This document shows positions 51,897 to 60,173 of a stretch of 64,000 nt of DNA, piece by piece. The stretch covers positions 744,001 through 808,000 of the forward strand of contig NZ_JABFDM010000002.1 of NCBI RefSeq assembly GCF_013178945.1. The letters run 5' to 3'. Under the pieces are notes generated by a model, which worked only from the letters and a program-made list of their open reading frames with translations, was not told the DNA's origin and ran no database searches. The position numbers and the translations under genes were made by a program. Position 1 is the first letter of the stretch, and each line of letters starts with the position of its first letter. This DNA is from Bradyrhizobium aeschynomenes (GTDB lineage Bacteria; Pseudomonadota; Alphaproteobacteria; Rhizobiales; Xanthobacteraceae).

Positions 51897-53126
51897 ATGC
51901 GCGTTGCGGCGGAACGGGGCGTTCCTCAGAAGGAACGCCAGGAGGTATCTGCCTCCCAGGCGACCCTGGCGCCCGCTGTGCAGGGCGAGCCCTCGGCTGC
52001 GCCGGGCGCGAGTGGTGATCCGGTCCGTGAGGGTGGTGACGACGTCGCCGTGCCTGGCTCAGCGCTCGGCAAGGCTGCCGCCCGCCCCGCCGGCCGTGCC
52101 GCTCCCGCCAAGGCAGCCGCCAGCAAATCAGCGCTGGCCAATCTCACCGACTGGGATGCGGCACGCATCTTTCTCGAGGTCGTCAGGGCCGGCAGCTTCC
52201 GCTCGGCTGCGGAGCGACTGACACTCTCGATCAATGCCGTGCGCCGGCGCATCGATGATTTCGAGCGACAGATCGGCGCGACGCTGTTCACGCGCGACGT
52301 TCACGGCGCCCGCCTGACCGATGAAGGTGCGCTGGTCGTGTCGGCAGTCGAGCGCATGGAAGCAGCCTCGTTCGAACTGTTGCGCGCCGGCGATGGCCTC
52401 GCCAGCGCAGCGTCCGGCGAGGTCCGCGTCGCCGTGACGGAAGGCCTCGGGACGTTCTGGCTGGCGCCGCGGCTCGTCGAGTTCCAGCAGAGCTTCCCCA
52501 ACGTGATGGTGGATCTGTACTGCGCGATGCGATCAGCCGACGTGTCGCGCCACGAGGCGGACGTCGCCATCCATCTGTCGCGGCCGGCGGCGCTCGACGT
52601 CAAGCTGGTCCGGCTCGGCCGCATGCACCTGATGTGCTTTGCGAGCGAGAAGTATCTCGAAGCCTATGGGGTGCCCAAGTCGATCGAGGAGCTGGTGAAG
52701 CATCGCCTGGTTCTGCAGGTGGCCGACGAGGCCGCGGCCAATGCCGCCTTCGCCACGATCTTTCCCGGCTATGAGCAGCGCGACCTGATCGCGATGACCA
52801 CCAATGTCTCCAGCGCCAATTATTGGGCCGTGGCCCACGGCGCCGGGATCGGCGTATTCCCAACCTATGCGAGCGCTTTGGGCGGGAAAATAATACCACT
52901 CGAGATTGATCTGAAGTGGTCCTACGACATCTGGCTGTCATACCACGCCACCACCGGACGCATCCCTAGGGTGCGCCACATGATCGACTGGCTGGTGGAG
53001 GCTTTTAACCCTGGCAAATACCCGTGGTTTAAAGACGAATTCATTCATCCCCAGCAACTTAAAACAGTATATATGGGTGAACCCCTGACCCATCTATTCG
53101 GGGGATTTCCGACGGAAGGACGGTAA
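51897..53126 (+). CDS. LysR family transcriptional regulator with long N-terminal extension
   Basis: A 409-residue regulator. The winged helix-turn-helix begins near residue 86 (TDWDAARIFLEVVRAGSFRSAA) with the recognition helix in LTLSINAVRRRIDDFERQIG, followed by a substrate-binding domain from about residue 170. The first 85 residues are alanine-, proline- and glycine-rich and unusual for the family, which normally starts at the helix-turn-helix. The ATG has GGAG about 12 bases upstream; an internal start nearer the DNA-binding domain is possible. An XRE regulator gene follows seven bases later, so the two are co-transcribed. Confidence 0.88.
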   Translation: MRVAAERGVPQKERQEVSASQATLAPAVQGEPSAAPGASGDPVREGGDDVAVPGSALGKAAARPAGRAAPAKAAASKSALANLTDWDAARIFLEVVRAGSFRSAAERLTLSINAVRRRIDDFERQIGATLFTRDVHGARLTDEGALVVSAVERMEAASFELLRAGDGLASAASGEVRVAVTEGLGTFWLAPRLVEFQQSFPNVMVDLYCAMRSADVSRHEADVAIHLSRPAALDVKLVRLGRMHLMCFASEKYLEAYGVPKSIEELVKHRLVLQVADEAAANAAFATIFPGYEQRDLIAMTTNVSSANYWAVAHGAGIGVFPTYASALGGKIIPLEIDLKWSYDIWLSYHATTGRIPRVRHMIDWLVEAFNPGKYPWFKDEFIHPQQLKTVYMGEPLTHLFGGFPTEGR

Positions 53127-53133
53127 AATCAGT

Positions 53134-53529
53134 ATGAACAAATCAGCGGCAAAGAAGATGAAGCAGCGCAGCGCCGGCAAGCCCGACATCGAGCTTGGCA
53201 AGCGCATTCGCCTGCGGCGTGTGGAGCAGAAGATCTCCCAGGCGGAGCTCGGCGAAAAGCTCGGCGTGAGCTTCCAGCAGGTCCAGAAGTACGAGAAGGG
53301 CGTCAACCGTGTCGGCGCTGCGCGTCTGCAGCAGATCGCCACCGCGCTGGACGTGCCCGTGACGTTCTTCTACGACGGCGACAACAAGGCCCGGGAAGTC
53401 GAGAGCCTGCTGTTCCTGGACAGCGCTTTCAGCCTGCGGTTGCTGCGCGCCTACAGCAAGATCAAGGACCAGACGGTGCAACGTCAGCTGGTGTCCCTGA
53501 TGGAGTCGATCGCTGCGAACGAGGAATAG
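53134..53529 (+). CDS. XRE family helix-turn-helix regulator
   Basis: A 131-residue DNA-binding protein. The Cro/CI-type domain spans residues 20-75 (GKRIRLRRVEQKISQAELGE through FQQVQKYEKGVNRVGAARLQ), and the C-terminal 50 residues form a helical region. It resembles small alphaproteobacterial regulators of the PraR/PhrR kind. AAGGACGG precedes the ATG and it follows the LysR gene by seven bases. Target genes are unknown. Confidence 0.9.
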   Translation: MNKSAAKKMKQRSAGKPDIELGKRIRLRRVEQKISQAELGEKLGVSFQQVQKYEKGVNRVGAARLQQIATALDVPVTFFYDGDNKAREVESLLFLDSAFSLRLLRAYSKIKDQTVQRQLVSLMESIAANEE

Positions 53530-53878
53530 GCCGTCTGACAGGCCTCCTCGTGATGGGTATGGGCCATCTTCGCTCGAGGGCGCAACTTGGGGGCGCCAGG
53601 CGCGTCAGCCAACTCGGGCGAGTTCACGGCTTCGGACCAGCTTCGGCCCTAGGGCCGATCGATCGGCGCGGCCGGTTGTCCGGCTGCTCTCGTCCGCCCA
53701 GCGATGGCTGCGCGGCCTGAGATCTCGTCACTCTCATCTGCCTATCCTGCCTACTCTGCCGTCATAGGAAGTGGCGGCATGCCGGGGTTTCGCCTGGCGC
53801 GGCTCTCGGCTCCGATCCTGCGTTGACGGCCGACCGGATGCGATGAACGATGCGGGCGACCTGCCCCGCCGCCTCCGG
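53530..53878. other. gene-free stretch before the enoyl-CoA hydratase gene
   Basis: About 350 bases. A weak hairpin (gagga ... ggcc/ggcc ... tcctc) spans the XRE stop and may terminate that unit. A perfect aactcg-gg-cgagtt palindrome lies at 53611-53624. The promoter of the next gene is expected here, but no clear box is seen. Confidence 0.5.
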
Positions 53879-54703
53879 ATGTCCATGCCCGCGACCTCTG
53901 ACTCACCCACCCCCTTCGCCGATGGCAAGATCCTGCTGACCGTCGATGATCGCATCGGAATCGTCACCTTCAACAACCCCGACAAGCGCAACGCGATGTC
54001 GCTGGAGATGTGGGAGGGGCTCGGTCAGGCACTGGTCGCCCTGCGCGACGATCCCGACATCCGCGTCGTGGTGCTGACCGGCGCGGGCGACAGGGCGTTC
54101 GTCTCCGGCGCCGACATCAGCCAGTTCGAGCAGAGCCGTCACAACGCCGAGGCCTCCGAGGCCTATGCCCGGAAGAGCACCGCGCAGCGGGCCCTGCTCG
54201 CAGACTATCCGAAGCCGACCATCGCCTGCATCCGCGGCTTCTGCCTGGGCGGCGGGCTGCAGATTGCGATGCTGACCGATATGCGGTTTGCGTCCGAGGA
54301 CAGCCAGTTCGGCATTCCCGCCGCCCGGCTCGGCATCGCCTATGGCTATGACGGCCTCCGCAACCTGGTGTCGCTGGTCGGTCCGTCCCAGGCCCGGCTG
54401 CTGCTCTATACGGGCATGCGGATCGATGCCCGGGAGGCACTGCGGATCGGCCTCGTCGACCGGATGATGGGCACCGACGAACTGCTGCCGGCCACGCTCG
54501 ACATTGCCCGCACGATCGCAGGCAACGCCCCACTGGCGATCCAGGCCGCCAAGATCACCATCGCGGAAGTGCTGAAGGACGAGAGCCGCCGCGACATGGC
54601 CGCGATCAGGCGGATCGGCGACGCCTGCATGGACTCGGACGACTTCCGCGAAGGCCGCCGCGCCTTCATGGACAAGCGCAAGCCGGCCTTCAAGGGACGC
54701 TAG
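53879..54703 (+). CDS. enoyl-CoA hydratase/isomerase family protein
   Basis: A 274-residue crotonase-fold enzyme. Oxyanion-hole motifs are VSGADISQFEQSR near residue 75 and RGFCLGGGLQIAMLTDMR near residue 120; the typical IPAARLGIAYGYDGLRNLV follows. The start is uncertain: ATG at 53879 (MSMPATSD) gives the normal length, but the frame is open back to 53771. Its stop overlaps that of the convergent dehydrogenase gene in the four bases CTAG. Confidence 0.88.
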   Translation: MSMPATSDSPTPFADGKILLTVDDRIGIVTFNNPDKRNAMSLEMWEGLGQALVALRDDPDIRVVVLTGAGDRAFVSGADISQFEQSRHNAEASEAYARKSTAQRALLADYPKPTIACIRGFCLGGGLQIAMLTDMRFASEDSQFGIPAARLGIAYGYDGLRNLVSLVGPSQARLLLYTGMRIDAREALRIGLVDRMMGTDELLPATLDIARTIAGNAPLAIQAAKITIAEVLKDESRRDMAAIRRIGDACMDSDDFREGRRAFMDKRKPAFKGR

Positions 54704-55779
54704 AGCGCCTCCAGCACCGCCCGGGTCACATCGGCCGTTCCGGCGTGGCCGCCGAACTCGAACGGCTTGAGGCCGGACGCATAGACTTCGTCGACGGCCT
54801 GCTCGATCCGCTGCGCGGCTTCGGCCGCGCCCTCGATCCCGTGGGTATCGGCCAGCCAGTCGAGCATCATCGCCGCCGACAGGATCATCGCGGTCGGGTT
54901 GGCCTTGCCCTGCCCCATGATGTCGGGCGCGGTGCCATGGCACGGCTGGAACACCGCGTAGCGGTCGCCGATGTCGGCCGACGGTGCCATGCCCATGCCG
55001 CCGACGAGACCGGCGGCGAGATCGGACAGGATGTCGCCGAACATGTTCTCGGTGACCAGCACGTCGAAATCCCAGGGACGCTTCACCAGCATGAGCGCGC
55101 AGGCATCGATGTAGAGCCGGTCGGTCTTCACGTCTGGATGAAGTTGAGCGACCTCGTCAAAGATCTTGCGGAAGTAGGCGAAGGCCTTGAAGACGTTGGC
55201 CTTGTCGACGCAGGCTAAAGTCCCGGAGCGGCCGCGCGCCTTGCGGCGGGCGGCAAGCTTGAAGGAGAAGTTGAACAGCCGCTCGGAGGTCTTGCGGGTG
55301 ATCACGAGGGTCTCGCGCGCCTCTTCATGCGTCACCACACCTTTGCCCATCGAGGCGAACAGGCCTTCGGTGGACTCGCGGATCACCACGAAGTCGATGC
55401 CGCGCTCGGCGGCGCCGACGATCGGGCTCGGCACGCCCGGGATCAGCCGCGCCGGCCGCACGCCGGCATAAAGGTCGAAATGAAAGCGCAGCTCGATCTG
55501 CGGCGCGATCTCGGTGTTGTCGGGATAGCGCACCGACGGCAGCCCGCAGGCGCCGAGCAGAATGGCGTCGGCCCCCTCGCACAGCTTGATTGTGGACTCC
55601 GCGATCGAGACGCCGGTCGCAAGATAGTTGCCCGCGCCGGCCTGAGCCTCGGTGAAGCGCAACGAAAGTCCGGCCTTCGCCTCGACCTTCCGCAGCACTT
55701 CAAGCGCCGGCGCCATGACCTCCGGTCCGATGCCGTCGCCGGGGAGAACTGCGATGTGAAGTGAATTGGTGGAGGGCAT
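54700..55779 (-). CDS. isocitrate/isopropylmalate dehydrogenase family protein
   Basis: A 359-residue NAD(P)-dependent oxidative decarboxylase family member. It has the N-terminal IAVLPGDGIGPEVM motif, the substrate arginines around IELRFHFDLYAGVRPARL, and the metal-binding aspartates in VTENMFGDILSDLAAGLVGG. It could be a tartrate, homoisocitrate or isopropylmalate-type dehydrogenase. The absence of leucine-pathway genes nearby makes LeuB unlikely. A palindromic repeat separates it from the upstream alcohol dehydrogenase gene. Confidence 0.88.
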   Translation of the reverse strand: MPSTNSLHIAVLPGDGIGPEVMAPALEVLRKVEAKAGLSLRFTEAQAGAGNYLATGVSIAESTIKLCEGADAILLGACGLPSVRYPDNTEIAPQIELRFHFDLYAGVRPARLIPGVPSPIVGAAERGIDFVVIRESTEGLFASMGKGVVTHEEARETLVITRKTSERLFNFSFKLAARRKARGRSGTLACVDKANVFKAFAYFRKIFDEVAQLHPDVKTDRLYIDACALMLVKRPWDFDVLVTENMFGDILSDLAAGLVGGMGMAPSADIGDRYAVFQPCHGTAPDIMGQGKANPTAMILSAAMMLDWLADTHGIEGAAEAAQRIEQAVDEVYASGLKPFEFGGHAGTADVTRAVLEAL

Positions 55780-55811
55780 GGGTTTCGTTCACGATCCGAG
55801 GGAGTTACGGC

Positions 55812-55893
55812 CGTCATTGCGAGCGAAGCGAAGCAATCCGGGGCCCAGGTTGAGACCCTGGATTGCCTCGTCGCTTCGCTCCTCGCAACGACG
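55812..55893. repeat. intergenic palindromic repeat (CGTCATTGCGAGCG type), copy 4
   Basis: cgtcattgcgagcgaagcga on the left and cttcgctcctcgcaacgacg on the right. It ends 16 bases before the stop of the alcohol dehydrogenase gene. Confidence 0.9.
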
Positions 55894-55909
55894 GATGTGA
55901 GAGCGACGG

Positions 55910-56977
55910 CTACGGCGTCAGCACCGCGCGGCCGACCAACTGACCTTTCTGCAGATCGTGCAGGGCATCGTTCGCCTTGGACAACGGCATCGGCGTGACC
56001 GGGATCGGGGCGATGTTCTTGGCGCGGACGAGGTCGAGCAGCTCCTTGGTCTCGCGGAGATTGCCGACATAGCTGCCCTGGATGGTGACCGCCTTGATCG
56101 GAATGAGCGGCAAGGCCCAGGGCGCGCCGCCGCCGAACAGGCCGACCATGACGAGCTTGCCGCCCTTGGTCAGGCAATCGAAGCCGAGCTGCGCGGTGGC
56201 GGCATTGCCGACCAGGTCGATCACGGCTCGGATCGGCTCGCCCGCTGCCTTGTTCAGCTGCTCCAGCGCGTCCGGCGCCTTGCCGTCGACCGCCGCTAGA
56301 GCGCCGGCCGCGAGCGCCGCCTCGCGCTTGCGCGCATCGATGTCGACGACGATCGCCCCCTTGCCGCCCATCGCCTTCAGCAGCGACAGCGCCATCAGGC
56401 CAAGGCCGCCGGCGCCGAAGATCACGATCGGCGTGTCGAAATCCTTCTCGACCTTCTTCAGCGCGCTATAGGTGGTGACGCCCGAGCAGGCGTAGGGCGC
56501 GGTCGTCACCGGATCGAGGCCCTTGAGATCGATCAGGTGGCGCGGATGGGGCACGGTCATGTGGTCAGCATAGCCGCCGTCGCAATAGACGCCGAGCGAA
56601 GCCGGCTTCAGGCACATGTTCTCGTCGCCGGCGAGGCATGTCGCGCATTTGCCGCAGCCGATCCAGGGATAGACCAGCGCGACGTCGCCGACCTTCAACC
56701 CGCCCTTCTCCGCTTCGGTCACGTCAGGGCCGAACGCGACGATCTCGCCGGCGCTCTCATGTCCCATCGTCCGCGGCAGCGACACGCCGCGATCCTTCAA
56801 CGAGAGCGGCTTGCGGCCGTGCCCGAGATCATAGCCGCCTTCCCAGATGTGCAGATCGCTGTGGCAGACCCCGGCCGCCTTCACCTTGATCAGCACCTGC
56901 TTGCCGAACGGCTGCGGCGTCGGCTCGTCGACCTCGGTCAGCGGCGCGTTGAAATCGGTGACCTTGAAGCTCTTCAT
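55910..56977 (-). CDS. zinc-dependent alcohol dehydrogenase
   Basis: A 355-residue medium-chain dehydrogenase. The catalytic zinc ligands are in AAGVCHSDLHIWEGG and MGHESAGEIVAFG, and the structural zinc loop in CGKCATCLAGDENMC. The coenzyme fold is VIFGAGGLGLMALSLLKAMGG. ATG at 56977 has GGAG eight bases upstream; the frame upstream is not coding. Neighbours include a CoA transferase and acyl-CoA enzyme genes. The alcohol substrate is not known. Confidence 0.92.
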   Translation of the reverse strand: MKSFKVTDFNAPLTEVDEPTPQPFGKQVLIKVKAAGVCHSDLHIWEGGYDLGHGRKPLSLKDRGVSLPRTMGHESAGEIVAFGPDVTEAEKGGLKVGDVALVYPWIGCGKCATCLAGDENMCLKPASLGVYCDGGYADHMTVPHPRHLIDLKGLDPVTTAPYACSGVTTYSALKKVEKDFDTPIVIFGAGGLGLMALSLLKAMGGKGAIVVDIDARKREAALAAGALAAVDGKAPDALEQLNKAAGEPIRAVIDLVGNAATAQLGFDCLTKGGKLVMVGLFGGGAPWALPLIPIKAVTIQGSYVGNLRETKELLDLVRAKNIAPIPVTPMPLSKANDALHDLQKGQLVGRAVLTP

Positions 56978-57195
56978 GCTCTCACTCCCGTGGTCCGGTC
57001 GGCGGCGGGACCGGACGCTGCAATGACGGGCGAGCGACGGCTGCACGCGGCAACGGCGTCGCGGCATCTCCTCCCGGCATGCGCGTCCGGCTGGTCCGGA
57101 CTGTTCCTGCAATGCCATGACATTGGCCGGAAACGCGTGGAGCGGCAAGGCCGCCCGCCTCGCGCGCGATCATGGCTGCCCTGCAGCCTTTTGCC

Positions 57196-58365
57196 TCAGC
57201 GTTTGCCGCGGTCGCTGGCGCCCGCCTCCGCAAGGACTTCTGCGGTATGCTCGCCGAGGCTCGCAGCGCGCGGGCCTGCCGCGACCTTCGCCTCCGACAT
57301 CCGGAACGGCAGGTTGACGACCCTGAAGCTGCCGGCGGCATCCGCGACATCGGCCAGCGCGCCGCGATGCGCGATCTGCGGATCGGCCAACGCCTCGGCG
57401 ACGCTGCGATAGGCCGAACTCGGTACACCGCCTGCGTTCAATGCCTCCAGGCATTCCGCGACGCTGAGCCGGCCCGACCAGGCTTCAACGCCATCCATCA
57501 GTGCGCCCCAGTTTGCCCGCCGGTCGGAATATTTCGCAAACCTGGCATCATCGACCCATTCGGGATGGCCGATCACGGTCATCAGGTTCTGGAACGTCTT
57601 CTCGCTGGCGATGGCGATCATCACATAGCCGTCGCGACATGCCGCCGGACCGAAGGTCGGCCGCGACGGCTGTGCGACCGCAAATTGCGACCATTGGATC
57701 TCGTTCAAGGTCAGGCTCAGCATCGATTCCAGCATCGAGCAGTCGACATGCTGGCCGCGCCCGGTGCGCTCGCGCTGATACAACGCCGAGGCGATGGCGC
57801 CGAAGGCGTAGGTCCCGGTCACGACGTCGGCATGATAGATGCCGCAATAGTCGGGCCTCTCGCGCCCCGGCTGATAGGCGAGGTGCGCCATGTCGTATCC
57901 CGAGGCGGCATGGATCACCGGCGCATAGGCCGGGAGTTCCGCCGACGGGCCGGTCTGGCCGTAGCCCGAGATCGAGCAGTAAATCAGCCTTGGGTTGAGC
58001 GCGCTGAGCGCGGCGTAGTCCAGCCCGAGCCGCTGCATCACGCCCGGTCGAAAATTCTCGACCAGGATATCGGCGGCTGCGACCAGCCGACGCACGGCCT
58101 CGACGCCATCGCGCGACTTGAGATCGAGCACGACGCTCTTCTTGCCGACGTTGAGCTGACCGAAAGCGGTGGAGCAGCCATTCCGCATCGGCGGCCGGGT
58201 GCGCATGGTTTCACCTTCGGCTGACTCGATCTTGATCACGTCAGCCCCCATATCTGCAAGCATGCGTGCACAATGCGGGCCGGCAATGGTGGTCGAAAAA
58301 TCCAGCACGCGCAGGCCGTCGAAGCATCCTGTCAAACGGCTCTCATCGTTCCCAACTAGACTCAC
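57196..58365 (-). CDS. CaiB/BaiF family CoA transferase
   Basis: A 389-residue family III CoA transferase moving CoA between carboxylic acids. The N-terminal GLRVLDFSTTIAGPHCARMLADMGADV is the family signature, and the ILVENFRPGVMQRLGLDY region carries the nearby conserved fold; the catalytic aspartate is expected near QPGRERPDY. A GTG at 58365 preceded by AGGGAGC is the start. It lies upstream of the alcohol dehydrogenase on the same strand, with about 220 bases between them. Confidence 0.9.
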   Translation of the reverse strand: MSLVGNDESRLTGCFDGLRVLDFSTTIAGPHCARMLADMGADVIKIESAEGETMRTRPPMRNGCSTAFGQLNVGKKSVVLDLKSRDGVEAVRRLVAAADILVENFRPGVMQRLGLDYAALSALNPRLIYCSISGYGQTGPSAELPAYAPVIHAASGYDMAHLAYQPGRERPDYCGIYHADVVTGTYAFGAIASALYQRERTGRGQHVDCSMLESMLSLTLNEIQWSQFAVAQPSRPTFGPAACRDGYVMIAIASEKTFQNLMTVIGHPEWVDDARFAKYSDRRANWGALMDGVEAWSGRLSVAECLEALNAGGVPSSAYRSVAEALADPQIAHRGALADVADAAGSFRVVNLPFRMSEAKVAAGPRAASLGEHTAEVLAEAGASDRGKR

Positions 58366-58503
58366 AAGCGCAGCTCCCTGGTGGAGTTCTCTGTTTTTCC
58401 GCGTGCCGAAGCCGGCAGGGCCCGCTTCGTCTTCGCTGATTCACGAAGCGTAAGCCATCGGACGCGGCAGGCTGGGAGTCTAGATCGAACCATTCGATGT
58501 CGG

Positions 58504-58546
58504 AAGCGTTTGGCCTTTCGCCGCGATGCGGCGACGCTTTTCTTTA
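58504..58546 (+). promoter_or_regulatory. hairpin with T run in the glgA leader
   Basis: tcgccgc-gat-gcggcga is a perfect stem (58518-58534), possibly extended by aagcg/cgctt, followed by cttttcttt. It resembles an intrinsic terminator, yet the only gene upstream is divergent, so it would act as an attenuator in front of glgA. Confidence 0.4.
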
Positions 58547-58583
58547 ATGGCTGAATTTGGACCCTTTCTTGCATAGGACGAAC

Positions 58584-60023
58584 ATGGGGCTTGATCGAGG
58601 ACATCTCTTGCGGGTTCTGTTCGTTACGACCGAAATGGACGATTTCGTCCGGGTGGGCGGACTGGCTGCCGTTTCGGCAGCACTTCCCAGAGCACTGCGC
58701 TCACATACCGACGTCAGGATCATGTTGCCCGGCTACCGGGACGTGATCGAGCAACTCACTCACATCGAGATCGTCGGCCAATGCGCGCCGCTGGCGGAGA
58801 TGCCGGGCTGCGCGCTGGGACGATCATCGACGCGCGACGGCCTGCCGGTCTACGTCCTGCTCTGCGACGAGCTGTACGACCGGCCGGGCAACCCCTACGG
58901 CGACGAGAGCGGGAAGGACTGGCCGGACAACGATATCCGCTTCGGCCGGCTCGCCGCGGCGGCGGCCGAGCTCGCGGCGGGCACCCTGGACACGAACTGG
59001 GCAGCCGATCTGGTCCACGCCAACGACTGGCAGGCGGCGCTGGTGCCGGCCTATCTGGCATGGCGCGGGGTCGACGTGCCGTCGATCCTCACCATCCACA
59101 ACCTCGCCTATCAGGGCCTGTTTCCGCGCGAGTCGCTGCGCCGGATCGGCGCACCGGAATCGTCGTTCCACATCGACGGGCTGGAGTTCTACGACAAGCT
59201 GTCGTTCCTGAAGGGCGGCCTGATCTATGCGTCGCACCTGACCACGGTCAGCTCGACCTACGCCCAGGAGATCACGACGTCGGAACTTGGCTGCGGCCTG
59301 GAAGGGCTGCTCCGCCAGCGCTCCAACGCGCATGAGCTCACCGGCATCCTCAACGGCATCGACGAGAGCTGGGATCCCCGCTACTGCCAGCAGCTGGCGC
59401 AGCCCTTCGCCGCCGGCGACTGGGAGGGCAAGAAGGCCAACGCGGACTACGTCCGAAAGCAGTTCGGGCTCGCGGTCTCGCGTGGCCCGATGTTCGGCAT
59501 CGTCGCGCGGCTCGTGCATCAGAAGGGCATCGATCTGGTGCTGGAGGCAGCCGACGAGATCGTCGGCGCCGGCGGCCAGATCGTGGTGACCGGCACCGGC
59601 GAGCCGGCGATCGAGCGCGCGCTGATGGAGGCCCACCGCCGCCGCCCCGATGCGATCGGGGTCGCGATCGGCTTCAACGACGCCCAGGCGCGGCGTATCT
59701 TCGCCGGTAGCGACTTCACCCTGATGCCGTCGCGCTTCGAGCCGTGCGGCCTCAGCCAGATGTACGCCCAGCGCTTCGGCTCGCTGCCGATCGGGCACCA
59801 GACCGGCGGCCTCGCCGAGACCATCACCGACGGCGAGACCGGATTCCTGTTCCAGAAGCCATCCGCGGAGTCGTTCCTCGGCGGCGTCAAGCGCGCGTTC
59901 TCCGCGTTCACGAGTACGGAGAAACTGAACGCGATGCGGCTGTCGGCGATGGGACGCTCGTTCAGCTGGGACCTGTCGGCCGCCTGCTACAACGCGCTGT
60001 ATCGGAAAATGCTCACGTCGTAG
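58584..60023 (+). CDS. glgA: glycogen synthase (ADP-glucose type, GlgA)
   Basis: A 479-residue family 5 glycosyltransferase that lengthens alpha-1,4-glucan from ADP-glucose. It has the N-terminal VLFVTTEMDDFVRVGGLAAVSAAL region, where the usual KxGGL motif is altered to RVGGL, and the GSDFTLMPSRFEPCGLSQMYA donor-site motif near residue 380. ATG at 58584 has AGGA five bases upstream. No glgB, glgC or glgX is adjacent, so this may be a second, isolated copy. The lysine-to-arginine change is common outside the enterobacteria. Confidence 0.92.
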   Translation: MGLDRGHLLRVLFVTTEMDDFVRVGGLAAVSAALPRALRSHTDVRIMLPGYRDVIEQLTHIEIVGQCAPLAEMPGCALGRSSTRDGLPVYVLLCDELYDRPGNPYGDESGKDWPDNDIRFGRLAAAAAELAAGTLDTNWAADLVHANDWQAALVPAYLAWRGVDVPSILTIHNLAYQGLFPRESLRRIGAPESSFHIDGLEFYDKLSFLKGGLIYASHLTTVSSTYAQEITTSELGCGLEGLLRQRSNAHELTGILNGIDESWDPRYCQQLAQPFAAGDWEGKKANADYVRKQFGLAVSRGPMFGIVARLVHQKGIDLVLEAADEIVGAGGQIVVTGTGEPAIERALMEAHRRRPDAIGVAIGFNDAQARRIFAGSDFTLMPSRFEPCGLSQMYAQRFGSLPIGHQTGGLAETITDGETGFLFQKPSAESFLGGVKRAFSAFTSTEKLNAMRLSAMGRSFSWDLSAACYNALYRKMLTS

Positions 60024-60075
60024 CGCGTGGCCCGGAACGAGTGCAGCGACAGCCGGGTTCATCTCCACATCTCGT

Positions 60076-60112
60076 GAGACCCCGGATATCGCTGCGCCCA
60101 TCCGGGCTACGG
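60076..60112. repeat. short palindromic repeat (CCCGGATGAGC type), copy 2
   Basis: ccccggatatcgctgcgcccatccgggct is a compact inverted repeat after the glgA stop, related to the element at 31541-31648. Confidence 0.6.
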
Positions 60113-60121
60113 TCAAACAAC

Positions 60122-60150
60122 AAAAAGCCCGGACGACGTCCGGGCTTTTT
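60122..60150. terminator. bidirectional intrinsic terminator
   Basis: AAAAA, then gcccggac-gac-gtccgggc, then TTTTT: a perfect eight-base GC stem with A and T runs on its two sides, so it can stop transcription of both glgA (plus strand) and the chemoreceptor gene (minus strand). Confidence 0.9.
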
Positions 60151-60173
60151 CCTTTGGCGCCTGGAGGCTGAGC

